From contig CALUJS010000005.1 of NCBI GenBank assembly GCA_944321015.1, forward strand, positions 32,501 through 96,500: DNA of 64,000 nucleotides, read 5' to 3'. The translations under genes and the position numbers were made by a program. The DNA comes from an uncultured Phocaeicola sp. Its GTDB lineage: Bacteria; Bacteroidota; Bacteroidia; Bacteroidales; Bacteroidaceae. The notes under the pieces were generated by a model. The model was not told the DNA's origin. It saw only the letters and a program-made list of their open reading frames with translations, and searched no databases. Position 1 is the first letter of the stretch. Each line of letters opens with the position of its first letter. Below, one piece after another: positions 52,542 through 64,000 of this stretch.

Positions 52542-53462
52542 TCAGAATTCATATCCGGTAGCCAGCACGGCTTCTTTCACGAGGTTGTAGCGTAGCACGC
52601 ATTTCTCATACTGTCCGTACTGGGCCATGAAGTCTTCTTCGGGATAGTCCATCACCCAGTTGAAGAATGAAGTCCAATCGCCGGAAGGCAGCATGTCCCA
52701 CGAGGTATCGAGATAGCCCGGGTAATACTCCAGAAAGCCCAGCTTGTAGACTTCTTCCACCTGCGTGCCGTCCCATCCGGGGATGACGTCTGCGCAGTAG
52801 GCAAATTCCATTCCGGCCACTACTTCGTAGAACGGGCCTTGGTAGTCGTCGTAGTTCAAATCGTTCACATTTTGCTCGACGAGGTCTTTCACCACAGATT
52901 TAATCTTGGCCTTTCCCTCTTCGGCCGTCATGTTCAGCACGTCGCCCGTGTTGATGCCCATGCAGTAGGTGTTCGAAATGGTGCTCTTCTCCACTTCTAC
53001 GCCCCAGCTCATTTCTGTCATTTTCTTGAAGGGCAATATCGAGTATGGCAGCTGTTCCGGCGGGAAGTGGCTGAACATTTCTTCCTTGATTAGCTCGGCC
53101 GCCAACTGCATTTCTTCAATGGTTTCATAGTAGGTGCAAGTCACGCTGTAGGCATTGCTCGAACCTGTGAGGTTGTAGTCGAAGTCGATAACCTCGTAGT
53201 TGTAAATGGGCTTTCCGTTGATGTCCGTTCCGTTTTGCTCCGTGCGGATGGTGTCGTTAAAGAAAAGGTAGATTCCCGTTTCGTTGAAGAATGTCCGGCG
53301 CAGTTCGGCCTCTGCACTGTGGTCGTCGTCGGCGGGGAGCATCTTGTTGATGTCGTTTCCGCTGGGAGTCAGCGGGCTTTCATCGTCGCAAGACGAAAGC
53401 AGGGAGCCCATGCCCAAAAGCATCAGGCAGGCGTATGACAGGATAGTATGTTTCATAATCAT
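52542..53462 (-). CDS. SusD-linked lipoprotein, possibly metallopeptidase-derived without HExxH
   Basis: The protein has 306 residues, and its signal peptide ends LLSSCDDES, so it is a lipoprotein. The early segment FFNETGIYLFFNDTI resembles the putative zinc metallohydrolase lipoproteins that accompany SusC/SusD pairs (Peptidase_Mx1 type). No HExxH motif is found, so if related it is catalytically dead or uses other ligands. It lies 15 bases after SusD. The third codon is also ATG. Function unknown. Confidence 0.6.
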   Translation of the reverse strand: MIMKHTILSYACLMLLGMGSLLSSCDDESPLTPSGNDINKMLPADDDHSAEAELRRTFFNETGIYLFFNDTIRTEQNGTDINGKPIYNYEVIDFDYNLTGSSNAYSVTCTYYETIEEMQLAAELIKEEMFSHFPPEQLPYSILPFKKMTEMSWGVEVEKSTISNTYCMGINTGDVLNMTAEEGKAKIKSVVKDLVEQNVNDLNYDDYQGPFYEVVAGMEFAYCADVIPGWDGTQVEEVYKLGFLEYYPGYLDTSWDMLPSGDWTSFFNWVMDYPEEDFMAQYGQYEKCVLRYNLVKEAVLATGYEF

Positions 53463-53477
53463 AATGTATGGATGTGG

Positions 53478-55061
53478 TTAGTAGTTTTCGGTTCGGTAAG
53501 GTTTGCGCGAAGGACGCGGATTGTCGCCCAACGACACTTGGAACTCGATCACCGAGCGCGGCAGCGGCAAGGTGTAGGCCTGGTCGTTGGTCTCCAAGCG
53601 GTAGTAGTCGGTGCGCAAGGGAATGTTTTCGTAATTCACCGTGGTGTAATACGTATAGCCATGTTCGATGGGTTTGCTCCAAGGATAGGGTTGGCACACG
53701 GTGTAGCGGCGCAGGTCGAACCAGCGGTGCCCTTCGAGCAGGAACTCGCGGGCACGTTCGTTGCGGATGAGGTCGATGAGGGCGTTGCCCGTGGCGGTCA
53801 CTTCCGGGGTCGTTTCCATGCGGGTGGCCAGGAAGGTTTTCAGCGCACGCTGCGCCGTGGGTTCGTTGCCGCTGAAGGCCGAAGCCTCGGCAAGGGTCAA
53901 ATAAGCCTCCGGCGTGCGCAACAGGAAGCAGTCGGACACCTCGTTGTAAGTGCCCCAGGCCGATTGCTGCCCGCTGACTTTCAAGAACACCGGACTTTGA
54001 CGAAACAATTCGCTGGTGCCGATGTAATGCCGGCTGCGCAGGTCGTCGTGCTGATAGAGCGCGGCCATCTCATCGGACACGAGATAACCGGCCTCCTCGC
54101 CACCGCCATATTGGCTGCGATAGTCGGCAAACGCCACAGAAATAAGGTAGCCGCCCATAGAGAATATGGTTTCGGGAGAATCGCGATAGAGCGCGTCGGC
54201 ACCCTCGGCCAGCGTGTGGAGGTCGAGCAGTCCGTCCTGCAAGTCGAGCACACGCTGTGCCTCGCGGGCGGCTTCTTCCCAATTCTGCATGTAGAGAAGG
54301 ACGCGGCTGCGCAGCAGGATGGTGGCCGTGAGGTCGGGCCGATAGACCGACACGCGTGCTTTGCCCGTGAGGCATTCTTCGGCACGTTCGAGGTCGTCCA
54401 GCACCTGCGCGTACACCTTGTCCAGCGGGTCGCGAACGAAGTCGCGGTCTTCCACATATTCGGTGAGCTTTATGGGCACGCCCGGCGTGGAGGCTGCCGT
54501 CTGCGGGTCGTAGGGTTGGGCGTAGAGGTTGGCCAGCAGAAAATAATAGGCTGCGCGCAGGAAGTAAGCCTCGCCTTTCACGCGCTGCTTGCCAGCGACG
54601 TCTTCGTCGGTCGTCTCCGGTTGCTCGTCGATGAGGCTGAGCACCATGTTACATGTGTTAATCTTGCTGTACAGCGTGTTCCATTGCGAGTCGTCACCGC
54701 CTGTGTAGCGCAAGTCCTCGTCCACGCCAAGCTCCCTTTGCCACGTGAAGTACGAGAACATACGCGTGCGGAATCCGCCTTGGTCGTAATCGACTCCGAC
54801 ATTTTCCTTGATTTCATCGCTCATGAAGTGGATGATGTCCAGATTGCGCGGAGTTTGCGCGCTTCCGCTGCTATTATAGTCGCCCGGGTCTAAGAACAGA
54901 ACGGGTTCCAGGAATCCGTCGCCCAAGAGCAGTTCGTCAAGGTCTTTCCAAGTTTCCACTTGTGCCTTGTCTTGCGAATATTCCTCCAGAAAGTCCGAGC
55001 AGGATGCCATTGTTGCGGCAGCTGCCACGAGGAGGATTGAGGTTTTTATGTTCTTCTTCAT
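53478..55061 (-). CDS. SusD-like (RagB/SusD) outer-membrane lipoprotein
   Basis: This 527-residue lipoprotein has MASCSDFLEEYSQ at the lipidation site. It carries the SusD N-terminal region and TPR-like helices: AYFLRAAYYFLLANLYAQPY is the best marker, with GDGFLEP and ERAREFLLEGHRWFDLRRY at the C-terminus. It forms the lid of the SusC transporter next to it. Ligand specificity cannot be read. It lies 16 bases from SusC in an operon that has no glycoside hydrolases. Confidence 0.95.
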   Translation of the reverse strand: MKKNIKTSILLVAAAATMASCSDFLEEYSQDKAQVETWKDLDELLLGDGFLEPVLFLDPGDYNSSGSAQTPRNLDIIHFMSDEIKENVGVDYDQGGFRTRMFSYFTWQRELGVDEDLRYTGGDDSQWNTLYSKINTCNMVLSLIDEQPETTDEDVAGKQRVKGEAYFLRAAYYFLLANLYAQPYDPQTAASTPGVPIKLTEYVEDRDFVRDPLDKVYAQVLDDLERAEECLTGKARVSVYRPDLTATILLRSRVLLYMQNWEEAAREAQRVLDLQDGLLDLHTLAEGADALYRDSPETIFSMGGYLISVAFADYRSQYGGGEEAGYLVSDEMAALYQHDDLRSRHYIGTSELFRQSPVFLKVSGQQSAWGTYNEVSDCFLLRTPEAYLTLAEASAFSGNEPTAQRALKTFLATRMETTPEVTATGNALIDLIRNERAREFLLEGHRWFDLRRYTVCQPYPWSKPIEHGYTYYTTVNYENIPLRTDYYRLETNDQAYTLPLPRSVIEFQVSLGDNPRPSRKPYRTENY

Positions 55062-55077
55062 AGTTCGTTTTGCATTT

Positions 55078-58671
<3,594 letters not shown>

Positions 58672-58699
58672 AGGTAATTAAATATTGGTTATTAATATG

Positions 58700-59842
58700 T
58701 TATTTCTTCGATATCAGAACTTGGTTTTTGTTTTCGAGCGCGATGTCCACTTCGCCAATCATGCGCACCACGTCCATGAAGCTGTTGAACGTGTCGTAGC
58801 GGTCGAGGTCGAGGGTGAAGCGCGCTTTGCGTGCCTCGTCGCTGTTGAAGGAGGCTTGCACGCCGTACCACCGCTCCAGGTCGTGCATGATGCGCTCCAT
58901 GGGCTGGTTGTCGAACGCGAGACGGCCCTGGTGCCAAGCCGTTTCCACATAGAGGTCGGCCGGTGAAACGGCGATATTCCCTTTGCTGTCGATGACGGCT
59001 TTATGCCCGACGGGTAAGGATTGGCGTTGATTGGCGGCCAGGAGGTCTGCCCGGCCCGTTTCGAGGGTTACGCTCATGCATGGCTCGTCGTCGTAGCAAC
59101 GGACGTTGAGCTTCGTGCCCAGCACGATGACGTGTGCCTTTTCTGTTTCGATGCGGAACGGGTGCAGCGAGTCTTTCGCCACTTCCAGATAGGCTTCGCC
59201 CGAAAGGTTCACCCGCCGGTTGCGCACCGAAAAGTCCGTGGGGATGGCCATCGTGGAGCCTGCATTGAGGTGAATCAGCGTGCCGTCGTCCAGCCGCACT
59301 TTGTATTCGCCGCCTTGCGGCACGGCGATGCGCGTGTACAGGTTGGGCGACAGAACGACGGCCCGGGCTGTGTCTTTTGATTGCATGTCGGAGGCCGGCG
59401 AGAAGCTGCCGCTCAGCATGTCGTTCATGCTGGTGATTCGTTTCCCGTCGGGCCAAAGAATTTCGGCGCGGGTGATGCCCGGACGGATGACGGGCTGTCC
59501 GGCCCGGTTGCTTTGCCACCACACGTAGCCGCCGAACACGAGCAGTAGCATGGCCGCCGTGGAGGCTATGTATTTCCAAACGCGTGCGGAACGGAATATC
59601 CCGCCCCGGTAGCCGATGCGCGCATACAGTTTCTGCCAAGAGTCGGCCAATGTCGCGCGGTTGTGGTCCAGAATGGCTTTCCGGAGGAACGATGGCGAGA
59701 GCAGACGTTCGGCCAGCCGTTTGCAGCGGATGTCGGTCTGCATGAGGTCGTTCAGCTCCTCTTCTTCTTGCGCGTTGAGGCCGTCGGTCAGTCGTTTCAC
59801 GACGAGCTGTTTTATGCGTTCCAGTTTCTCTTTTATATCCAT
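58700..59842 (-). CDS. FecR-type anti-sigma factor
   Basis: The protein has 380 residues: an N-terminal cytoplasmic anti-sigma region (about 1-85), one membrane segment (about 88-110, IASTAAMLLLVFGGYVWW), the periplasmic FecR domain (EYKVRLDDGTLIHLNAGS, VNLSGEAYLEVAKDS) and a C-terminal DUF4974-like domain (LAFDNQPMERIMHDLERWYG). It should bind the STN domain of the adjacent SusC and release the ECF sigma factor encoded upstream when substrate is transported. Confidence 0.94.
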   Translation of the reverse strand: MDIKEKLERIKQLVVKRLTDGLNAQEEEELNDLMQTDIRCKRLAERLLSPSFLRKAILDHNRATLADSWQKLYARIGYRGGIFRSARVWKYIASTAAMLLLVFGGYVWWQSNRAGQPVIRPGITRAEILWPDGKRITSMNDMLSGSFSPASDMQSKDTARAVVLSPNLYTRIAVPQGGEYKVRLDDGTLIHLNAGSTMAIPTDFSVRNRRVNLSGEAYLEVAKDSLHPFRIETEKAHVIVLGTKLNVRCYDDEPCMSVTLETGRADLLAANQRQSLPVGHKAVIDSKGNIAVSPADLYVETAWHQGRLAFDNQPMERIMHDLERWYGVQASFNSDEARKARFTLDLDRYDTFNSFMDVVRMIGEVDIALENKNQVLISKK

Positions 59843-60111
59843 GATGTTCGGTCTTGTTTCTTTTCTTGCGGTCGGCTTTCCTTTATTCCGCCGGCAACAG
59901 ACTGCCGCGCATCGGGCGAAACGAACGGGTCAGACAGTTTCCGGCGTTCCGGCTCCCGGTCGGCACGTCTGTCGTCAGTCGGGGGAAAGCTCTCCTTTTG
60001 TTTTTACTGATAAAACGACTGAATGCTCGTTTGGTGTAATGCCCAAAGAGACTTTTTTATGAAGAAATGTGATTTTTCCTTGTCTGCGGGGAAGGAAAAC
60101 GGGCGATGAGG

Positions 60112-60681
60112 TTAGCGTGCAAAGAGCAGGCACACCGACCGGAGGAGGTGTTTGAGGCGACGGCGCAGGTAGTGGTTGGCGTTGTTGATGTGTTTTTTCA
60201 CCGTGTTGATGGTGATGTGGAACTCGTCGGCGATTTCGCGCTGGCTTTTGCCGGCCAGGCTGGCAGCATAGACATTGCGGCAGGCGTCCGACAGTTCGTC
60301 GAAGGCCGTGTTGACCATCTGGTAGACTTCGGCCTCTATCAGGCGGGCGGTTATTTCTTCTTCCACCCGGTCGACCGGCCGGATGCGCTCGGCAAACTCC
60401 GTTTCCACCCGTGTGTGCTTCAAATAGTCCAGAATGGCGTGATAGAGCACCTGGAACAGATAGCTGCGGAAGGCCGTGAGGCCGGGGAAGGGCTCTTTTC
60501 GTTCCCAAATCTTAAGCCACGTGTCCTGAATGAGGTCGGCCACGACATCCTCGTCGGCAATGTATTGCATGCCGAAGTATTTCAAGCTTCTGAAGTTGGC
60601 CTCATACTGCTGTTTGAAGGTGCGTATGTCGGTCAAGTCCAGACAGGCTTCTTCTGCCGGATGGGTATTGTCTGGCCTCAT
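60112..60681 (-). CDS. ECF-type RNA polymerase sigma factor
   Basis: This 189-residue protein has sigma region 2 (YIADEDVVADLIQDTWLKIW) and region 4 (LAGKSQREIADEFHITINTV, ending KKHINNANHYL). The start at 60681 (MRPDNTHPAEEAC) is preferred because an in-frame ATG 20 codons earlier lies at the predicted transcription start. It forms a sigma/anti-sigma/SusC cell-surface signalling cassette with 58700-59842 and 55078-58671. The 269-base gap to FecR (59843-60111) shows no recognisable element. Confidence 0.93.
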   Translation of the reverse strand: MRPDNTHPAEEACLDLTDIRTFKQQYEANFRSLKYFGMQYIADEDVVADLIQDTWLKIWERKEPFPGLTAFRSYLFQVLYHAILDYLKHTRVETEFAERIRPVDRVEEEITARLIEAEVYQMVNTAFDELSDACRNVYAASLAGKSQREIADEFHITINTVKKHINNANHYLRRRLKHLLRSVCLLFAR

Positions 60682-60727
60682 ATGGACTGTGTGTGACGTT
60701 GTTTCAACATTCTGCGGGTAAAGGTAC

Positions 60728-60746
60728 GATATTTGGAACAAATATC
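60728..60746. promoter_or_regulatory. Perfect inverted repeat in the sigma-factor promoter region
   Basis: GATATTTG, a three-base spacer and CAAATATC form a perfect 8-bp inverted repeat. It lies immediately upstream of TACCTTTA on the minus strand (complement of about 60719-60726), a weak -7-like sequence 38 bases before the ATG at 60681. It is a candidate operator. Confidence 0.5.
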
Positions 60747-60780
60747 ATGAAATGTGCGGCAGATTGTTGGATTTTGAGGG

Positions 60781-60875
60781 ATGATACGGGTGCTCGTGAG
60801 CGTGAATATGGACGCTTGCGCCCGGGCATATGGGCGCTCACGTCCGGACATATGGAGGCTTGCGACGGAGGTTGG
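60781..60875. repeat. 22-bp dyad repeat array G (3 full units plus partial ends)
   Basis: Units start at 60792, 60814 and 60836, with a degenerate one at 60858. The 22-base register is exact. It lies between the sigma-factor gene and the tRNA terminator. Same family as array A. Confidence 0.88.
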
Positions 60876-60902
60876 AGCCGGGTTGTGGCCGGATGTGGAA
60901 AA

Positions 60903-60950
60903 GAAAAAGAGCCCGACGACAGCAACGGATGCTTTGTCGTCGGACTCTTT
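60903..60950. terminator. Bidirectional intrinsic terminator after tRNA-Leu
   Basis: GAGCCCGACGAC (from 60909) pairs with GTCGTCGGACTC (to 60947) with one mismatch. It is flanked by an A run on the left and TTTT on the right, so it can act in both directions. It is most likely the tRNA terminator on the minus strand. Confidence 0.85.
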
Positions 60951-60956
60951 TGCGTG

Positions 60957-61038
60957 TGCGCCTGATAGGACTCGAACCTACACGTCGCGAGACACCAGAT
61001 CCTAAGTCTGGCGCGGCTACCAATTACGCCACAGGCGC
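60957..61038 (-). tRNA. tRNA-Leu (anticodon UAG)
   Basis: The 82-base sequence folds as a class-II tRNA: acceptor stem GCGCCTG with CAGGCGC, anticodon loop CTTAGGA giving UAG, a long variable arm, and the T-loop region GGTTCGAGTCC. CCA is not encoded. It has its own promoter at 61051-61081 and a terminator downstream. Confidence 0.96.
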
Positions 61039-61050
61039 TTAACGGCGGTG

Positions 61051-61081
61051 CAAAGATAAGGCGATTTTTCCTTACTGCAAA
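61051..61081 (-). promoter_or_regulatory. Promoter of tRNA-Leu
   Basis: On the minus strand TTTG (61078-61081), a 19-base spacer and TATCTTTG (61051-61058) form a consensus promoter 12 bases before the tRNA. The -33 element lies inside the last codons of the S41 gene. Confidence 0.78.
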
Positions 61082-62103
61082 GCCTTTTCAGCCAAAATCT
61101 GGCGGGCCCGTTCGATAATTGTGTCTTTGCCGCGCTGCATGTCGGCTGAGGTCATGTCGACTTTTACGTCGGGTTCGATGCCAAACTCCAGTTGGTTCAT
61201 TTGCGGGTCCAGCATCGGGCTGGCCGAGAAGCGTATGGACCATCCGTTGGGCAGCTCGGAGGAGAAAGGCAGGCCCGAACCGCCGCCGGTCTTGTCGCCC
61301 ACGAGGGTCACGTTGGGCAGTTGGTTCATGGAGTTTACGAAATCGTTCGTTGCGCTGTAGGCGCTGCGGTTGGTCAGTACGCATACGGGCTTTTGCCAGC
61401 GCACGCTGTTGGAGGGTTCCAGATAGATGGGGTAAGGCTCGGAGAAATCGCTGTGTCCCGGCCCCGTCTTGTGGAGGATGTAGCCGGTCAGCACTTTCTC
61501 GTTGGTGAAGCGGGCTGCAATCCTGCTGGCGTTGGTGAGTTGTCCGCCGGAGTTGTTGCGCACGTCGATGATGAGTCCCTTGCAGATGGCCAGTTCCTGC
61601 AACATGTCGCTCAGGTTTCCGTTGCCCACGGCATCGCTGAAACTTTCGTAGTAGACGTAGCCCACATTGTCGTCGAGCACCTTGTATTTCATGCCGGAGG
61701 CAATGTGATAGTCCTTTCCCAGGTAGATGCGCTGGATGCTGTCGCTGAAGTTCTTCGGATAGTCTTCATACCAGTCCCAGTATCGGGCCACGTCGAAGCC
61801 GGTGTAGAGGTTCACATGGCCGTCGCGCAACTCGGCCAGCATGCGGTCGAACACGTTGAAGAGGTCTTTGTCCGTCATGCCGGACACGATGTCTTGGCTG
61901 TAGCGGTCGTACACCTCGTCCCAATCAAGCCCGTATTCCTCGGCTTTGTAGTCGAGGAAGCAATATTGCTCGTCGATGATGCGCCACAGCGCCTCGAAGT
62001 TGCCCATCGGGTCGTCGTCATAGTCTTCTGCGTCGATGCACGATGTCAGGCAGAGGGGTATTATATAGATTATGGTATGGAGAAACGAGTAAAGATGTCT
62101 CAT
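61072..62103 (-). CDS. S41-family peptidase lipoprotein
   Basis: The protein has 343 residues. Its signal peptide ends LCLTSCIDAED, so it is probably lipidated. The S41 core is present with VGYVYYESFSD, LIIDVRNNSGGQL, the nucleophile region NRSAYSATNDF and the Lys region GDKTGGGSGLP. No clear PDZ domain is seen, unlike the protein at 8224-9879. It follows DUF3316 by 11 bases, in the parC operon. Confidence 0.9.
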   Translation of the reverse strand: MRHLYSFLHTIIYIIPLCLTSCIDAEDYDDDPMGNFEALWRIIDEQYCFLDYKAEEYGLDWDEVYDRYSQDIVSGMTDKDLFNVFDRMLAELRDGHVNLYTGFDVARYWDWYEDYPKNFSDSIQRIYLGKDYHIASGMKYKVLDDNVGYVYYESFSDAVGNGNLSDMLQELAICKGLIIDVRNNSGGQLTNASRIAARFTNEKVLTGYILHKTGPGHSDFSEPYPIYLEPSNSVRWQKPVCVLTNRSAYSATNDFVNSMNQLPNVTLVGDKTGGGSGLPFSSELPNGWSIRFSASPMLDPQMNQLEFGIEPDVKVDMTSADMQRGKDTIIERARQILAEKALQ

Positions 62104-62114
62104 GGCCTCGGAGT

Positions 62115-62954
62115 TTAAAACGGTAATCGGTGTTGCAGTTTGTCTTTGCGCTTGATGAGGTAGAAGTTCTTCACGAATCCTATCATGAACGCGTGCGAAT
62201 AGGTGTGGCAGCGGATGTCATTCACCTTTGATTGCTGAAAGTCGCCCATGTAGCCTATCCGCAGGGTGGTCCGGCTCACGGGTATGTCCAACGTGAGCAG
62301 CTGACGCATGGACGGCTGGTTGTGGACGGAAGTGAAGTTGACCACGCCGTGATGATTGCCTAGCGTGAATATTTCGTAGTAGGACTGCTGGTAGTTGGGG
62401 GAGAACATCACCCCCATGAAAGGCACGTTTACCTGATAGCGGACGGTGAAAGGAAGTTCCTTGATGCGGAATTTGTAGATGGCCATGGCCGAGGCAGTCA
62501 GGTTCAGGTATGCCTTGGCCTGGGCCGGGTTGTTGGAGTTGCGTGTGTTGTAGATGAACCCCAAGTTGGCGTCGCCCAGCGCGCCGGCCAGAATGCGCAG
62601 GCGGTCGGTCACGCGGAAATGATAGTGCAGGCCGTATGTCCAGTTGACCAGTCCCGATATTTCGTTTCCCGTGCCGGAACGGTTTTCCGTGTAGGCCACG
62701 TTGGCCTGAATCATGCTTTGGGTGGACACACGACCGTCCAGCAACGTTGTCATGCGCATGCGTTCGTGCAGAAAGCGTCCTTCGATGCCGGTGTATTCCT
62801 GCGGAGACAGATAGGTGTCGAGCACACGCGTGTAGCCGACGCCGTACAGCGTGGAGCGCATTACGAAACGGTTGGCACGCAAGGAGTCTTCCTGGGCAAT
62901 GGCCGGACTGAGCAGGGCGAACACTCCGGCAAGGAGCAACAGATATCTTTTCAT
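62115..62954 (-). CDS. DUF3316-like secreted protein
   Basis: This 279-residue protein has a signal peptide to about PAIAQ and alternating aromatic strands suggestive of a small outer-membrane barrel. YGVGYTRVLDTYLSPQEYTG is the block I associate with DUF3316. It starts four bases after the parC stop codon and is co-transcribed with parC and the S41 gene. Function unknown. Confidence 0.75.
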   Translation of the reverse strand: MKRYLLLLAGVFALLSPAIAQEDSLRANRFVMRSTLYGVGYTRVLDTYLSPQEYTGIEGRFLHERMRMTTLLDGRVSTQSMIQANVAYTENRSGTGNEISGLVNWTYGLHYHFRVTDRLRILAGALGDANLGFIYNTRNSNNPAQAKAYLNLTASAMAIYKFRIKELPFTVRYQVNVPFMGVMFSPNYQQSYYEIFTLGNHHGVVNFTSVHNQPSMRQLLTLDIPVSRTTLRIGYMGDFQQSKVNDIRCHTYSHAFMIGFVKNFYLIKRKDKLQHRLPF

Positions 62955-62958
62955 GGTT

Positions 62959-64000
62959 TCAGAACAGTTTCATTTGTCCGGTGATTTCGTCGATGATGTC
63001 GCTGTCGCTTTTGTGTGCGTCGGGGTCTTCATTGACGGGCTCCGGTTGTTCGGTTTCCGTGGTGTCTTCTGGTTGAGGTTCCGGTTGGCGTGTCGGCTCC
63101 AGCTCGTTGATTTCGGCCACGGTATAGGTGGTCAGGCGTTTGCCTTTGGCCTTGAAGCCTTTTACGCCCACAAAGTCGGCCGCCTCGATGTCGAGCGGTT
63201 CGCGGAAACTGTCGTTGCCGCCAAACATCACTTGCAGGTGGGGATAGTATTCGTCGGTGAGCAACAGCAGTTCGTTGTGTTTGTTCTCGCCCAGATAGTT
63301 CTGACGCCGTGTCGAACTTTCAAAGGTGAAGCGTTTCAGGTACGGATATCCTTGCTGGTCATGGTCATAGAGGATGGCTGTCCACACCTTGTTCGGGTTG
63401 AATTTCTCGATGAGGTGGATGTCGCGTTCGTAGTGGTTATTGACATCGAAGTCGGTGGTGTAGAAGTCTCCGTTTTTGAGCACCACCAGAATCTGGTCGC
63501 CTGTCTGGAATTCGCCCAGGTATTCGCCACGCTCGTCATAATTGAGACGGAGCACGTCGTGGTCGAACCACACTTTGCGACCGCCCAGCGTGGAGCCGCC
63601 GCGTTGCTTGAGCGTGATTTTGTGCACTTCGTTGCGGGTGAGCAGATTGCCTTTGGCCTGACGCGAGCGGATGCCTATCTCGGCAAAGTCGCGCTCGAAG
63701 GTGATGCGCCGCAGGCGCGGATTGGGTTTCAGCGTCACTTTGATGATTTCCGCTTCGCCGTTTGGGTTGGGCGTGAAATAGACCACGCGCGAACCGGGAG
63801 CACCGGCCGTGAGGTCATATTCGCGGTCGCGGATGATGGCCGTCACGAAGAAGCGTTTCATCATGTAAGGTCCGTTGACGCCGTCGCGGTAGACCACGTT
63901 GTACACCGTGCGCTTGTCGTTCTTCTTGAAGATGGCCACGTGGAGCACGTTCTTGCCGATGAACATCTTGTCGGCCACACGCACCAGCTTGTATTTGCCG
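62959..64000 (-). CDS. parC: Topoisomerase IV subunit A (ParC), C-terminal part
   Basis: About 347 codons are visible; the gene runs off the right edge, so the catalytic tyrosine region is absent. The visible part has pinwheel-type strands: GKYKLVRVADKMF at the edge, VVYRDGVNGPYMMKRFFV, RNEVHKITLKQRGGSTLGG and NGDFYTTDFDV. It ends in a long acidic Pro/Glu tail (EPQPEDTTETEQPEP). This matches the C-terminal region of Bacteroidales ParC rather than GyrA, which has a classical GyrA box; the call rests on that and on context. Confidence 0.8.
   Translation of the reverse strand, partial: GKYKLVRVADKMFIGKNVLHVAIFKKNDKRTVYNVVYRDGVNGPYMMKRFFVTAIIRDREYDLTAGAPGSRVVYFTPNPNGEAEIIKVTLKPNPRLRRITFERDFAEIGIRSRQAKGNLLTRNEVHKITLKQRGGSTLGGRKVWFDHDVLRLNYDERGEYLGEFQTGDQILVVLKNGDFYTTDFDVNNHYERDIHLIEKFNPNKVWTAILYDHDQQGYPYLKRFTFESSTRRQNYLGENKHNELLLLTDEYYPHLQVMFGGNDSFREPLDIEAADFVGVKGFKAKGKRLTTYTVAEINELEPTRQPEPQPEDTTETEQPEPVNEDPDAHKSDSDIIDEITGQMKLF

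Noticed and set aside
52542..53462. Active zinc metallopeptidase call for the SusD-linked lipoprotein
   Set aside because: No HExxH or other convincing zinc motif is present in the 306 residues.

Overview
The window looks like a chromosomal segment of a gut-type Bacteroidales bacterium, probably Bacteroidaceae or a near relative. The support is: SusC/SusD, FecR and ECF-sigma genes; many secreted lipoproteins; promoter -7 boxes of the TAnnTTTG type with an upstream TTTG; the housekeeping order recF, DUF721, 5-FCL, CTP protease, dCMP deaminase; and a ptb-buk pair. The species cannot be fixed from the sequence alone. No phage, insertion sequence, integrase or CRISPR array was seen.

Layout. 1-13.6 kb (almost all minus strand, recF and its DUF721 partner plus): 5' part of a dihydroorotate dehydrogenase-like gene, buk-ptb, clpB, recF-DUF721, 5-formyl-THF cyclo-ligase, CTP protease, dCMP deaminase, a small lipoprotein, an M3 peptidase and a Crp-type regulator. 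13.7-26.3 kb: marC, a GH43-like enzyme, a PepSY-like lipoprotein, an overlapping run metA-U32 hydroxylase-zinc-ribbon membrane protein, a TonB-type outer-membrane barrel protein and uvrA.

26.7-43.9 kb is one minus-strand operon of seven secreted enzymes with a near-perfect promoter at 43965-43996: GH43-like, GH143-GH142, GH78, STN-esterase-DUF3826, GH95, GH140 and a GH78-sialidase-like fusion. The combination points to rhamnogalacturonan-II (apiose, L-Fuc/L-Gal, L-Rha, L-Ara, Dha and possibly Kdo). The operon has no SusC/SusD pair or regulator of its own. 44-49.3 kb: NUDIX, an HU-like protein, rfbA-rfbB, a YfcE-like phosphoesterase and a cytidylate-kinase-like protein. 49.4-60.7 kb: an ECF sigma/FecR-controlled SusC/SusD system without CAZymes, carrying two DUF4369-thioredoxin proteins and two lipoproteins. 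60.9-64 kb: tRNA-Leu(UAG), an S41 lipoprotein, DUF3316 and the 3' part of parC.

The feature that ordinary annotation does not explain is a set of ten short tandem arrays in the intergenic gaps. Seven carry a 22-bp unit made of alternating dyads (GCTCGCGAGC-like and ATAT, centres 11 bp apart). Two carry a 23-bp unit centred on GACACACGTGTGTC-like palindromes. One carries a 22-bp GGGGACAAACGAG-type unit. They have no spacers, keep exact register while the bases drift, often touch stop codons, and occur in divergent, tandem and convergent gaps alike. They look like a dispersed, evolving repeat family, possibly protein-binding arrays.
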